Both the position numbers and the translations under genes were made by a program. From an uncultured bacterium (GTDB lineage: Bacteria; Bacillota; Clostridia; TANB77; CAG-508), in NCBI GenBank assembly GCA_905215935.1, contig CAJMRY010000006.1, forward strand, positions 1-64,000: DNA of 64,000 bases, read 5' to 3'. Of this stretch, positions 29,197-40,271 are shown in pieces. The first letter of the stretch is position 1, and each line of letters begins with the position of its first letter. Below the pieces are notes generated by a model. That model was given only the letters and a program-made list of their open reading frames with translations. It did no database searches and had not been told where the DNA came from.

Positions 29197-30459
29197 ATGA
29201 AGCAAAAAATACCAATAAAAGTAATAATGAAAACATTCTTATTTGTTTTACCATATATATTAGTGGAATTTACAAATACTTTATTAGTAACAATAGATAA
29301 ATCGATGTCAAACTCAATAGGAAAAACAGCAATAATAGTTTTTTCTTCATTTATAACATTAAATTGGGCTATAAATACAATTCAAACATGTATAGGAACA
29401 GCTCATACTATAGTATTAGTAAGAGATAGAAAAAATGCAAAACAAATAAACAGTTCAGCAATGTGTATAGAAGTTATAAGTTCTATAATAATAGCTTTTG
29501 TAATATTTATATTTTCAAAGCAGATTACATATGTATATAATTTAGAAAATGATGCACGTGAGATATTATCAATAATATTAAAATTAAAAGCTATACAATT
29601 ACCAATATTAGCTATTGGCTACATTCCTAAAAATATATTGAAGGTAGAAACAAAAACAAGTGTAATATGGATTATAACAGTAATTTCTTCTATGGTTAAT
29701 ATATTAGGAGATTATTTAAGTATAAAATTAGAGTATAATGAAGTTGGAATTTATGTTGCGACAATAATATCCACTTTTGTAAATACTATATTGTTATTAA
29801 TTTTCTCAAAATTTAGATTATACAAAATTGCATCTAACTATATAAAGGAAATATTGAATTTTGCTAAAGACCTTATATTTAATAAAATAATGCAAAGAAT
29901 TGTAAATATCTACTATACTAGTGTGGCTAGTTCGTTTGGAACCAATATATATGCAATACATTGTATATGTGTATCTATAATAGATACTTTGTGTGAAATA
30001 ATAGAAGGTTATTATTCAGGATTATTGGTTGAATATTCTAATGATATAGAGTCAAAAAAAGAAGAGCTTCTAAAAAAAGTTAATACAGTTCAAATATATG
30101 GTATAATTTTTTCTAGTATATTACTTCCATTATTTATATATCCAGTATGGTATATGCTTGGAAGAACTGTTCCGTGGGAGGATTGTAATCCATATATATG
30201 GTTATATTCTATAGAATTTATAGCTACAGTAGCAGGATGCAATTATAGAGCTTATTTGTCTGCAAATAAAGATACAAAAGCAATTAGAATGATGGCTTTT
30301 ATTGGTGGAATTTGTGTTAGAGTACCTTTTTGTTATATTATTCAAAAATTCAATTTTGGATTATTTGGACTGTCAATTGCATGCGGAATTGATAGAATAG
30401 TTAGAGCAACATACCTAAAAATATATATCAAAATAAATAATAAAAAATTAATTACATAG
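29197..30459 (+). CDS. MATE-like multidrug/flippase family transporter
   Basis: 420 aa with about 12 hydrophobic segments and the internal two-half layout of MATE/MOP exporters; the N-terminus PYILVEFTNTLLVTIDKSM resembles the first helix of MATE proteins. No close match to a substrate-specific subgroup is apparent. RBS is ATGGAGGAATA. It may be co-transcribed with the GNAT gene 15 bases downstream. Confidence 0.7.
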   Translation: MKQKIPIKVIMKTFLFVLPYILVEFTNTLLVTIDKSMSNSIGKTAIIVFSSFITLNWAINTIQTCIGTAHTIVLVRDRKNAKQINSSAMCIEVISSIIIAFVIFIFSKQITYVYNLENDAREILSIILKLKAIQLPILAIGYIPKNILKVETKTSVIWIITVISSMVNILGDYLSIKLEYNEVGIYVATIISTFVNTILLLIFSKFRLYKIASNYIKEILNFAKDLIFNKIMQRIVNIYYTSVASSFGTNIYAIHCICVSIIDTLCEIIEGYYSGLLVEYSNDIESKKEELLKKVNTVQIYGIIFSSILLPLFIYPVWYMLGRTVPWEDCNPYIWLYSIEFIATVAGCNYRAYLSANKDTKAIRMMAFIGGICVRVPFCYIIQKFNFGLFGLSIACGIDRIVRATYLKIYIKINNKKLIT

Positions 30460-30474
30460 AAGAAGGGAAATATT

Positions 30475-31029
30475 ATGGAAGAAGAAATAAATTTGAAATA
30501 TATTGAAATTGATAATAATAATTTAGATTTAGCTGTTAAGATTCAAAATGAAATATTTCCTTTTGAAGATGGTAGAAAGAATTATATAGAAGGAATAACA
30601 AATGACCCATATAGAAAAGAAATGATTAATTATATTGTTTACAATGAAGAATGTCCTATTGGTGTAGTAGGATTATATTCATATAATGAATATCCAAAAG
30701 ATTCTTGGTTGAGTTGGTTTGGTGTTTTAGAAAAATATAGAAATAAAGGATATGGTTCAAAGATATTTAATTTTTTTAAGGAATTATCTATTAGAAAAGG
30801 TTATGAATCTATAAGGGTATATACTTCTAATGAATTTGAATCTGCTATAAAATTATATATAAAAAATGGGATGATAAAAGAATATTATAAAAATGAATTA
30901 GAAAGTGAAGAAGTAAATAATGAAACTATAATATTTTCTAAATCTCTAACAAATAATGAAACTAAAAAATGGAATAATAAATTTTTAGGGTTAACTGAAC
31001 AATCTGAAAAAGAAAATTGTGGTAAATAG
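30475..31029 (+). CDS. GNAT family N-acetyltransferase
   Basis: 184 aa. The GNAT core is seen in SWFGVLEKYRNKGYGSKIF (acetyl-CoA binding R-x-x-G-x-G/A loop) and SAIKLYIKNGM near residue 125. Substrate unknown. Directly after the transporter gene, with RBS AGAAGGG. Confidence 0.85.
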   Translation: MEEEINLKYIEIDNNNLDLAVKIQNEIFPFEDGRKNYIEGITNDPYRKEMINYIVYNEECPIGVVGLYSYNEYPKDSWLSWFGVLEKYRNKGYGSKIFNFFKELSIRKGYESIRVYTSNEFESAIKLYIKNGMIKEYYKNELESEEVNNETIIFSKSLTNNETKKWNNKFLGLTEQSEKENCGK

Positions 31030-31106
31030 TAAAAAGTTTATGATATATTTAATATAAAATTAGAGAGGAGAGTATGCTGGGATTTTTCTAGCATAGGCGA
31101 TAAGTA

Positions 31107-32478
31107 ATGGCAAAAACAAAAACTGTATTTGTATGTAATAGTTGTGGATATGAATCTGCCAAATGGCTTGGTAAATGTCCTCGGATGTAATGAATGGAAT
31201 AGTTTTTATGAAGAAAAAATAAAAAAAGAGTCATCTAATGTGTTAATAAAAGGCGAAACAAAAAAGAGTACTATACCAAAAAATTTAAATGAAGTTATAG
31301 GAAAAGATGCTACAAGAATAGGTACAGGCTCTAGCGAATTAGATAGAGTTTTAGGTGGAGGATTAGTAAAAGGTTCTCTTGTATTAGTTGGTGGTGAGCC
31401 ACGGAATTGGAAAATCTACATTGATATTACAATTGTGCGATAAAATGCAAGGTGAGCGGAAAAGTACTTTATGTATCAGGAGAAGAGTCTGCAGAACAAA
31501 TAAAAATTCGTGCAGATAGATTAAAAATTAATAATGATGATATTTTATTTTTAGGAGAAACAGATATAGATATAATACAAGAGCAAATACTTTCTATAAA
31601 TCCAAAACTTGTTATTATAGATTCTATACAAACAATGTATTCTGATGAAATAACTTCTGCAGCAGGTACTGTAAGCCAGGTAAGAGAGATTACAGCAAGG
31701 ATAATGAAAATATGCAAAACAAATCAAATAACAACAATTATTATAGGACATGTTACTAAAGAAGGTAATATTGCAGGTCCTAGAGTTTTAGAACATATGG
31801 TAGATACAGTATTATACATAGAAGGTGAAAGATATTTTTCATATAGAATTTTAAGAGGTGTAAAGAATAGATTTGGGTCAACTAATGAAGTTGGAATGTT
31901 TGAAATGCAAAATGAGGGAATGATTGAAATAACAAATCCTTCATCAATTCTTATTTCTGATAGTGATGATAATCCTCCAGGTTCTGTAATTGTTGCAAGT
32001 ATGGAAGGTACAAGACCACTTTTAATAGAACTTCAAGCATTGACTTCTCATACTGTTTTCGGACTTCCAAGAAGAACTGCAAATGGAATTGATTACAATC
32101 GTTTAACATTACTTATGGCTGTACTTGAAAAAAAAGCAGGAATAAATCTTTCAAGCCAAGATGTGTATTTAAATGTAGTGAGTGGAATAAAAATATCTGA
32201 ACCAGCAATAGACTTAGGAGTTTTAGTATGTGTTGCTTCAAGTTATAAAAATATTAGCATACCAAAAGATCTATTAGTTATAGGAGAGGTTCGGATTAAC
32301 AGGAGAGGTAAGAGCAGTAAATTTTATCGATAAAAGACTAAAAGAAGCAGAAAAACTCGGATTTAAAACTTGTTTAATTCCAGAAAATAACAAGAAACTA
32401 TTGAAAGAAAGTTATAAATTAGATATAATAGGCATGAAAAATATAAATGATGCAATGAAAAAGTTAGGATTAAAATAA
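31107..32478 (+). CDS. radA: DNA repair protein RadA, four +1 shifts at CGG
   Basis: Bacterial RadA/Sms helps process recombination intermediates. 455 aa after skipping C31182, C31402, C31457 and C32292, exactly family length. Restored glycines: Gly26 in CPGCNEW of the zinc ribbon (first half VCNSCGYES), Gly99 in GEPGIGKST, the Walker A motif itself, Gly117 in GEGKVLYVSGEES, and Gly395 in GEVGLTGEVR of the Lon-like domain. The KNRFGS motif is intact near residue 250. Reading the zero frame gives only a 28-residue peptide that ends at TAA after the first site. ATG 31107 gives the canonical zinc finger; the putative upstream site is weak. Confidence 0.95.
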
Positions 32479-32492
32479 AAAAGTGTCAAAAA

Positions 32493-32597
32493 AGTTGCCA
32501 AAAGGGACGGAGCATATTGACAATTTTTTATTAGAGTATACGTTTTTATTTATATTAAATAAAAAATTGCCAATATGCTCCGTCCCTTTTGGCAACT
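32493..32597. repeat. REP-like long palindrome between radA and disA
   Basis: Two 40-base arms (32493-32532 and 32558-32597) are complementary with one mismatch and contain GCCAAAAGGGACGGAGCATA. Further shortened copies of TTTTGGCAACT and CCCTTTTGGCAC run to about 32625. A diverged single arm occurs at 49141-49176. The GGGACGG..TTTTGGCA type of repeat resembles elements mobilised by REP-associated transposases in clostridia; no such transposase is in the window. Confidence 0.7.
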
Positions 32598-32655
32598 TTT
32601 GGCAACTTCCCTTTTGGCACTTTTGGGGCATCGGGGTAAAGAGGAGTGGGTTAGT

Positions 32656-33733
32656 TTGGTATTCAAAAAGGAAGATTCAATTACAGATGTACTAAAGCTA
32701 ATTGCACCAGGTACAGCAATAAGAGAGGGATTGGAAAATATTCTTAAAGCTAAAACTGGAGCACTTATTGTTATTGGAGATTCAAAAGAAGTTTTAGACC
32801 TTGTAGATGGAGGATTTCGTCTAGATATAGAATATAGCTCATCTAGACTGTATGAACTCGCAAAAATGGATGGTTCTATTATACTAAGTAAAGATTTTAA
32901 AAGAATTTTATTTGCTAATGCACAATTAATACCTTCTTCAGCAATCCCAACAAATGAAACTGGGACAAGACATAGAACAGCAGAACGTACAGCAAAACAA
33001 TCTGGTGAGTTAGTTATAAGTATATCTCAAAGAAGAAATGTTATTACTATATTTAAGGGGAATGCTAGATATGCTTTAGAAGACACTTCTAAAGTAAGTG
33101 CAAAAGCTAATCAAGCTCTTCAGACTGTTGAGAAATATAAAAAAGTTTTTGATAGTAAATTAAGTTTACTAAATGAATATGAATTTAATGATATTGTTAC
33201 ACTAGAGAATGTTATTATAGCAATTCAAAGAGCTGAAATGGTAATGAAAATTGTAGATGAAGTTCAAAGAGCAATTTACGAACTAGGAGTTGAAGGAAGA
33301 CTTCTTGAAATGCAATTAGAAGAATTAGTAGGTGATTTAGAAGAAGAGGAATTATTAATAATAAAAGATTACATTGCTAGTGGTAAAAAGAAAACTTCAG
33401 AAAAAATATTAAAAGAAATACAAGAGTTGTCACATGATGAATTAATGAGACCAGGATTAATTGCAAAACTACTTGGTTATGAAGATTTTGATAATTATGA
33501 TGAAGTTCGGTGTATATACAAAAGGATATAGAATCTTAAATAAAATACCAAGAATGCCAAGTAATATAGTAGAAAACTTAGTTAAATCTTTTAAATCTTT
33601 TCAGCATATACTTGATGCAGATATACCAAAATTAGATGAAGTAGAAGGTATAGGTGAAGTAAGAGCAAGAACAATAAAACAATCTTTAAAAAGAATGCAA
33701 GAACAGTTTGTTTTTGATAATTTAATGTTATAA
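32656..33733 (+). CDS. disA: diadenylate cyclase DisA, +1 shift at CGG 33508
   Basis: Makes c-di-AMP and scans DNA for damage. 358 aa when C33508 is skipped, the family norm. DAC domain: LKLIAPGTAIREGLENI, IVIGDS, GGFRLD, MDGSIILS, then ETGTRHRTAERTAKQSG. A helical spine follows, and a C-terminal helix-hairpin-helix DNA-binding domain is restored by the shift (EVGVYTKGYRILNKIPR, Gly285, then EGIGEVRARTIKQSL). TTG 32656 is chosen because AGAGGAG precedes it and it gives the expected N-terminus; the REP palindrome ends 31 bases before that site. Usual neighbour of radA. Confidence 0.93.
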
Positions 33734-33857
33734 TAGGTATTATAATAAAAAATTCTAATAAAAAAAGTTTTTTAATAGTAGTAGATGTAAGAAAGTATTC
33801 ATTTATTACTATAAAAATATATTATACAAAAAAGATAAAAGAATTGGAGGAAAAACG

Positions 33858-34757
33858 ATGGGAAAAGGAAAAAACGTAATAATGGGAATAGCTATACTAA
33901 TAGTTATTGTATTAATTGGAGTAGTAGGAGTAGGTATATTTAAAAATGCTACAATGGAAGTAAAAAATCCTATAGCAACAATGGAAATTGAAGGATATGG
34001 TACAGTGAAAATAGAATTATATCCAGACCAAGCACCAAATACTGTTGCAAACTTTATTAAACTTGCAGAAAGAGGATTTTATAAAGATTTAACATTTCAT
34101 AGAACAATACCAGATTTCATGATTCAAGGTGGAGATAAAAATGGAGATGGAACAGGAGCCCCTACTTTAAAAGATTTAAAAGGTGAAGGTGCAGAAGAAA
34201 AAGAATATGGAATAAAAGGTGAATTTTTAGCAAATAATTATGAAAATACTCTAAAACATACAAAAGGTGTTATATCTATGGCGAGATCAGATTATAGTAG
34301 TATGGGATTAACTGAGCAAGGTTATAACTCAGCAGGTTCTCAATTTTTTATTATGACATCTGATAATTCATCATTAGATGGATTATATGCAGCTTTTGGA
34401 AAAGTAATTGAAGGATATGATATTATTGAAAAAATTTCAAATGTAGAAGTTACATATAGAAGTTCAGAATTAGGAGAAGGTGAAGAAGCTCCAAAAGATG
34501 AACAAGGAAATCAGCTTTCATCAGATATGCCAAAAAATAAACCTGTAATAAAAAGTTTAACAGTAGATACATTTGGTGTAGATTATGGAGAACCAGAAAC
34601 AGTAGATGCTTTTGATTATCAAAGTTATTTAAGTCAGATGTATGGATTAGGAGATAATGCAAGTTCAACAATAACACCAGAAGAAAATACTGAAGGCAAT
34701 GTTGAAGATAACTCAGAAGAAGCTACACGTGATACTGATAATAGTAAGAATGAGTAA
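33858..34757 (+). CDS. membrane-anchored cyclophilin peptidyl-prolyl isomerase
   Basis: 299 aa. One N-terminal membrane segment (about residues 8-27), then a cyclophilin domain with FIKLAERGFYKDLTFHRTIP, MIQGGDKNGDGTG, MARS, SAGSQFFIMT and YAAFGKVIEGYDI. A low-complexity acidic tail follows (about 265-299). It acts outside the membrane on proline bonds of exported proteins. RBS TTGGAGGAAAAACG. Confidence 0.9.
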   Translation: MGKGKNVIMGIAILIVIVLIGVVGVGIFKNATMEVKNPIATMEIEGYGTVKIELYPDQAPNTVANFIKLAERGFYKDLTFHRTIPDFMIQGGDKNGDGTGAPTLKDLKGEGAEEKEYGIKGEFLANNYENTLKHTKGVISMARSDYSSMGLTEQGYNSAGSQFFIMTSDNSSLDGLYAAFGKVIEGYDIIEKISNVEVTYRSSELGEGEEAPKDEQGNQLSSDMPKNKPVIKSLTVDTFGVDYGEPETVDAFDYQSYLSQMYGLGDNASSTITPEENTEGNVEDNSEEATRDTDNSKNE

Positions 34758-35071
34758 TATTAAAAAATAATACAGAATTTATAGAAAAGTAAAGTGTTTA
34801 TTTACTTGGAAAATGGAATTGTGTATATGATACAAAATGGTTAGGGGCGAAGTTGTATGAAAATATAACTAGCTTCTTTTTTATTAAAAATGCTATTAAT
34901 ATTTTAATCAGCTCTATTGGATATGAAAATGTTGCAATACAAAAAGTGTGATGTTATAATTCAAATATAAATGAAATAGAAATATACAAGCATTTACTAT
35001 TATGTGAATAATATATTGCGAGAAAAACAAAACATAAAAAAAGTATCTGATGATTTAAAGGAGTTAAGCTA
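34758..35071. other. intergenic region with one probable terminator
   Basis: 314 bases without a gene. AGTTGTAT (34851-34858) pairs with ATATAACT (34863-34870) and is followed by TAGCTTC and a T run, a likely terminator of the cyclophilin gene. Nothing else is recognised. Confidence 0.5.
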
Positions 35072-35542
35072 ATGATAAAAGTATTGTTTGTATGCCTAGG
35101 AAATATTTGTAGATCACCAATGGCAGAGTTTATTTTTAAAGATATGGTGGATAAAAAAGGAATATCACAGAAGTTTTATATAGATTCAGCAGCAACTAGC
35201 AATTATAACGAAATTGAAAGGGCTGGTATATATGGGGAAGCTAAAAACATGTTAAAAGAAATGAAGATTCCATTTACTGAACATATATCAAGACAAATTA
35301 GAAAAGACGATTATGATAAATTCGATTATATTTTAGGAATGGAAGAAAAAAATTTAGCCAATATATTAAGAATTGTTGGAGATGACAAAGATAATAAAGT
35401 TTTTAAATTATTAGACTTTACTGAAAAGCCACGAGATATAACAGATCCATGGTACAGTAGGGATTTTTATTCAACATATTATGATATTATATATGGTTGT
35501 GAAAAGTTCCTAGAATATATTGATAACAAAAGTAAAAAGTAA
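35072..35542 (+). CDS. low-molecular-weight protein-tyrosine phosphatase
   Basis: 156 aa. Active-site loop VCLGNICRSPMAE at residues 7-19 (C-X5-R-S) and the acid DPWYS near residue 128. Removes phosphate from tyrosine, often in capsule or stress control. It lies before the C69 gene with a 26-base gap. Start ATG after AAAGGAG. Confidence 0.92.
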   Translation: MIKVLFVCLGNICRSPMAEFIFKDMVDKKGISQKFYIDSAATSNYNEIERAGIYGEAKNMLKEMKIPFTEHISRQIRKDDYDKFDYILGMEEKNLANILRIVGDDKDNKVFKLLDFTEKPRDITDPWYSRDFYSTYYDIIYGCEKFLEYIDNKSKK

Positions 35543-35568
35543 AATGTCAAAACTTTGGAGGAAATGAT

Positions 35569-36492
35569 ATGTGTGATACAATTGGGAAAATTGGAAGGAA
35601 AAATAGATATTCAATATTTGCAAAAAATAGTGATAGGCAATATGATGAACCACAAGTAATGGTATTTATAGATGCAAAAGAAAACAACAAAGATAAAAAA
35701 TTAAAAACTACATATATTGAAATTGAAAATGTAAAAACTACACATGCTATACTAATATCAAAGCCAACTTGGACGTGGGGGGCTGAAATGGGAATTAATG
35801 ATTGTGGTGTTTGTATAGGAAATGAAGCGGTGAGCACAAAAACATCTAAGGAAAATAAAGAAGCGTTAATAGGAATGGATTTAGTAAGATTAGGACTCGA
35901 AAGATCTTCATCTGCTAGAGAAGCTGTAGATAAAATAATTGAATTACTAGAAAGATATGGACAGGGAGGTAATTGCGGTTATACTAGAGAATCATATTAT
36001 GATAATTCATTTTTAATTATGGACAGAAAAGAATTATATGTTTTAGAAACTGTTGGTAAAAATTATGCTGTAAAAAATAAAAAAATGTATAGCATATCAA
36101 ATTGTTTATCAATAAAAAATGCAGATATATATAATGATGTAAAAAATTTTAAGAAAAAATATACAGATAAACCTCATAAAAGTGGTAATTATAGAAGGAA
36201 AACAACATATAAAAAGCTACTATTTGCAAAAGATAAAGAAGATTTCTATAGAATTATGCGTACACATTCTAAAAATAGTGGCGAAAATAGCATTTGTATG
36301 CATGGAGAATATGAGACTGCAAATTCAATGGTTGTTGTATTAAAAGATAAGCCGGAAATATATTTTACTGCATGTCCAAATCCTTGTAAATCCGAATATA
36401 AAAAATATACATTTGGAGAAGCAATAGTATATCCTATTGTAGATGAAGAAAATCAAGATAATTGCGAATTCTGGAAAAGTAAGAGATATTAA
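35569..36492 (+). CDS. C69/secernin-like N-terminal nucleophile hydrolase
   Basis: 307 aa. Starts MCDTIGKI so that Cys2 becomes the N-terminal nucleophile after Met removal, followed by FAKNSDRQYDEPQ, the typical Ntn motif of the C69 dipeptidase/secernin group. ILISKPTWTWGAEMGINDCG fits the same family. Substrate is unknown; a role in peptide or amide hydrolysis is expected. RBS TTGGAGGAAATGAT. Confidence 0.8.
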   Translation: MCDTIGKIGRKNRYSIFAKNSDRQYDEPQVMVFIDAKENNKDKKLKTTYIEIENVKTTHAILISKPTWTWGAEMGINDCGVCIGNEAVSTKTSKENKEALIGMDLVRLGLERSSSAREAVDKIIELLERYGQGGNCGYTRESYYDNSFLIMDRKELYVLETVGKNYAVKNKKMYSISNCLSIKNADIYNDVKNFKKKYTDKPHKSGNYRRKTTYKKLLFAKDKEDFYRIMRTHSKNSGENSICMHGEYETANSMVVVLKDKPEIYFTACPNPCKSEYKKYTFGEAIVYPIVDEENQDNCEFWKSKRY

Positions 36493-36579
36493 TTCTCCTA
36501 CTTTTGGAGTAATAAAAGAATAAATCGCAATTTTATTAAAGAAAATCTGTTCTCGATTACAATATTAATTAACTAGTAA

Positions 36580-36613
36580 ACTAAAAAAGAATGGAGTACC
36601 ATTCTTTTTTAGT
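36580..36613. terminator. bidirectional terminator between convergent genes
   Basis: Perfect 15-base arms ACTAAAAAAGAATGG and CCATTCTTTTTTAGT around AGTA, with T runs on both strands, serving the C69 gene and mutS2. Confidence 0.85.
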
Positions 36614-36633
36614 ATCTTATACTTACTTTTTCT

Positions 36634-39001
36634 CTATTTTATTTCAACAACGGTAACACCCATTTCACCTTCACCAAAGGTACCTAGTCTATAAGATTTA
36701 ACATGTGGATGTGTTTTTAAAAAAGCATGAATACCGTGCCCTTAATTTACCTGTGCCTTTACCATGAACTATGCGTATAGGAGAAATTTTGGCTAGGCTA
36801 CAATCATCTAAATATTTATCAATTACAAAAACTGCTTCATCAACATTTTGACCAATAACATTAATTTCGCTAGAAATTGTTTTAGTTTTTAGATTTATTT
36901 TTTTATTTAAGGTAATATTACTTTTGTTAATATCTTGAGTATCACTATCCACTTTTTCTATTTTATTTATATTCATCATCATTTTAGCATTTCCAATTTG
37001 CAATTGGACTTCATTAGACTTATTTGGAAGACTTAATATAGTAGCTTTGGTATTTAAAGATTTAACTAAAACTTTCATTCCTATTTTAATATCTTTAGGA
37101 TTCAAATTACCAGATGCAGTTTCAGAAAGCTTTGGTGCATAGTTTTTTAAAGAAGAATTTAACTCATTTCTTAAATTATTGGCTTCTTTTAAAGAATCTA
37201 TAGATTCAGGTAATTCATTTAATTCTTTTATAATGTCATTTGCTTGAGATTTTGCATTTAATAAAATCTGTCTTGCTTCTTCTTTTGCTTTTTCTACAAT
37301 TTCCTTTTCTTTTTGTTTATGTATAGAAAGGTCTGTTTCTAAAGATTTTCTTAAGACTTGTACTTGATTTAAATTTTTATCTATTAATTCTTTTTCTTTC
37401 TCAATTTGTAATTTATTATCATAAATTGACTTTAATAGTTCTTCAATATTTATATGGTCATTAGTTAAAAGATTATTTGCTCTATTTAAAATATCATCTT
37501 GAAGACCTAAACGTTTACTAATTGCAAATGCGTTACTTTTTCCTGGAATTCCAACAAGTAATTTATATGTTGGTCTTAAATTTTCGATATCAAATTCGCA
37601 AGATGCATTTTCAAAACCATCAGTTACTAATGCATAATTTTTAATTTCAGGATAGTGTGTTGTGCTAAGTGTTATAGCACCATTTTTATATAAATATTCT
37701 AATATGCTTATTGCTAGAGAGCTACCTTCGACAGGGTCTGTTCCAGAGCCTAATTCATCTAATAAAACTAAACTATTTGTATTAAAAGAATTTAATATTT
37801 CTATAATATTTAGCATATGTGAAGAAAAAGTACTTAAAGATTCCTGAATACTTTGTTCATCACCAATAGATGCAAATATTTTATCGAAAACAAATATACT
37901 ACTATTTTCGTTTGCAGGAATATGAAGACCACTTTCTGCCATTAATGTAAGAAGGCCAACAGTTTTTAATGTAACAGTTTTACCACCTGTGTTAGGACCT
38001 GTTATTATTAAAGAATTATAATCTTTACCAAGTGTAATATCTATAGGTACAACTTTAGATTTATCAATTAGTGGATGTCTTGCTTTATATAGGTTAATTA
38101 ATTTATTTTCATTAATGTGTGGCTCTATTCCAGAAATATTTTTTGAATAAATCGATTTAGCAAAAATAAAGTCTAATTCACCAATTAATAATGTATCTTC
38201 TTTAATATTTTCATAAATAGGAAACAATGACGTAGAAATGTTTTTTAATATTTTTTCTATTTCTAGGTTTTCTTCTATCTTAAGGTTTGAGATTTTAGTA
38301 TTTAGTTCAAATATCGTCATAGGTTCTATAAATACTGTTGATCCACTTGAAGATATATCATGAACGAACCCCTTTATATTATCTTTATATTCTATTTTAA
38401 CAGGAATAACATATCTATCATTACGAATTGTTACTATAGATTCCATTATATATTTAGAATAGTTTGAAGAATGAATAATAGAGTTTAATTTATCCTTTAC
38501 GTCTTGTTCTAATCTTTTTCTGTTACGTCTAAGAGAAGATAGGGTAGATGATGCATCATCTGAAATAGTATTTTCATCTATAATACTTTTAAATATTACA
38601 TTTTCTATTTGCGTATTTGTGTATAATAAATTAAATTTATCTAATAAAATAGGAAAACTATTTAATTCTATTTCTTTATTATCGAAGAAATAATTTTTTA
38701 ATTCTCTGGATAATTTTAATGTTTTTCCTATTTCTAATAGAGCTTTTGCAGATAAAGAATTCCCACCTTCTAAATATTTTAGCCATAGATTAATATTGGG
38801 TAAAAAATATATTGGAGAATTACCTAATTTAGCAACTAAATTAACTGCTTCTGTTGTTTCTGCTTGCAGATGTTTTACTACTAATTTATTATTAGAAGGT
38901 TCTAAATTTAAAGATATATCTTTTCCAATATCTGTTTTACAATAATTAGATAGTATTTGTAATATTTTATCGTATTCTAATTTATGATAACAATTTTTCA
39001 T
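36634..39001 (-). CDS. mutS2: endonuclease MutS2, +1 shift at CGG (C = complement of 36736)
   Basis: 788 aa after the skip. MutS2 suppresses recombination and rescues collided ribosomes. MutS core and ATPase: TGPNTGGKTVTLKTVGLL Walker A near residue 330, LLDELGSGTDPVEGSSLA Walker B, then a long coiled-coil linker and a C-terminal Smr domain with RIVHGKGTGKLR. The shift (Gly756) restores the end of the Smr domain: GIHAFLKTHPHVKSYRLG then GEMGVTVVEIK. The in-frame reading would end in a short unrelated tail at 36698. It overlaps the upstream gene by 20 bases. Its involvement in ribosome rescue is notable beside a frameshifting signal. Confidence 0.93.
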
Positions 39002-39516
39002 TTTTTCTTTCTCCTTGTTTTTTATTATTATTTATTTGGATTATAGAAATAATATTTGCTACTATATTCATAAAATCGAAGATAGTAGATGTATATGATT
39101 TTATATATACATCATATATTAACCACATTAACATTGTAAAAATAATTAACCATTTGAATTTTACAACATCTTTTATATTCATCAGTAAAATATATGTAAC
39201 CGTACTAATTACAGGAAATAAGCCAATAACTCCTAAATTATTAAACATAATAGATAAAATAATTGAAAACAATATTAATATTATTTTTGCAATTATATTT
39301 AATTTGTTTTTATAACATAATATATTTCTTATACAACTTAAAGCATTTATTATAGCTCCAGTGATTCCCCCTAGAATAAGGTTACTTAATACAGATAAGC
39401 CTATTTGTATGGTTTGAGCATATAAAATTTTTTTCTTTTTCTTTAAAAAACCTGAATAGACCATGATAATTGAAGCAATTAATGCTATTATATTTCCGAA
39501 TTATTATATATGACAA
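38982..39516 (-). CDS. YgjV-like membrane protein, +1 shift at CGG (C = complement of 39498)
   Basis: 177 aa after the skip; five or six membrane segments with the internal sequence LGGITGAIINALSCIRNILCYKN typical of the YgjV family. Start TTG 39516 is preceded by AAGGAAGTG; the shift occurs at codon 7, inside the first membrane segment (SYIIIGNIIALIASI). Without the skip the peptide is a few residues long, or a start at internal ATG 39464 loses the first span. Function unknown. It is coupled to mutS2. Confidence 0.75.
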
Positions 39517-39623
39517 TTTTTTCACTTCCTTAAACATACTAAAATCTAATAGTTAATATATTAAAATAAGTGTTACTGGTAATTAATTATCACACAAAAA
39601 TTGGAAAAAAACAAGTAAAATGC

Positions 39624-39652
39624 TTGCAATTACCAAACTTATATAGTATAAT
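39624..39652 (+). promoter_or_regulatory. sigma-A promoter of the rimP-nusA-infB operon
   Basis: TTGCAA at 39624-39629, 17-base spacer, TATAAT at 39647-39652. Expected transcript start near 39660. Confidence 0.75.
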
Positions 39653-39677
39653 AAACATGCTAAATAAATTGACAAAA

Positions 39678-39705
39678 AGAGTGGGAAACAAAGGCCCACT
39701 CTTTC
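39678..39705 (+). promoter_or_regulatory. hairpin leader upstream of rimP
   Basis: AGAGTGGG (39678-39685) pairs with CCCACTCT (39695-39702) just after the expected transcript start, followed by a short weak T stretch and then the rimP ribosome binding site AAGGAGG. It could be an attenuator on which NusA acts, or a 5' stabilising stem. Confidence 0.55.
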
Positions 39706-39728
39706 ATCGTAATTAAGGAGGAAATAAT

Positions 39729-40185
39729 TTGGCAAGTATAGAAGAAAAAATAGAAAACTTAATTAAAGAACCTATTAATAATTTAGGTTATGAACTATAT
39801 GATGTTAATTATGTAAAAGAAGGAAAAGACTATTTTTTAAGAATATTTATAGATAATGCAAAAGGCATTGATTTAAACGATTGTGAAAAGGTAAATGATG
39901 CCATTTCAGATTTATTAGATGAAGCAAATTATATAAAAGAACAATACTTTTTAGAAGTATCTTCACCAGGAATAGAAAGAATAATTAGAAAAGACGAACA
40001 TCTAGAGCAAAATATTGGTGAAGCAATATTTATAAAATTATTTATGGCCATAAATGGAAAAAAAGAATATGTGGGTATTTTAAAAAAATATGATTCAAAT
40101 ATTGTAGAAATTGAAGAACAAGAATTAATACGGAATAGATAGAAAAAATATATCATTAATGAAAAAGTTTTATAATTGGGAATAA
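39729..40185 (+). CDS. rimP: ribosome maturation factor RimP, +1 shift at CGG 40131
   Basis: Needed for 30S assembly; 151 aa after skipping C40131, normal size. N-terminal domain has YELYDVNYVKEGKDYFLRIF and LNDCEKVNDAISDLLDE, then EVSSPGIERI, and a C-terminal SH3-like domain with YVGILKKYDSN. The skip gives ELIGIDRKNISLMKKFYNWE at the end; without it the protein loses the last strand (17 residues). This is one of the less strict sites since the end of RimP is variable. TTG start after AAGGAGG. Confidence 0.88.
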
Positions 40186-40271
40186 TTTATAATAAAGAAA
40201 TTAATTTGAAATGAATTTAGAATTGTTTTTAATTATATTTTGATATAAAAAAGAAAGGAATGGATTTTAAA

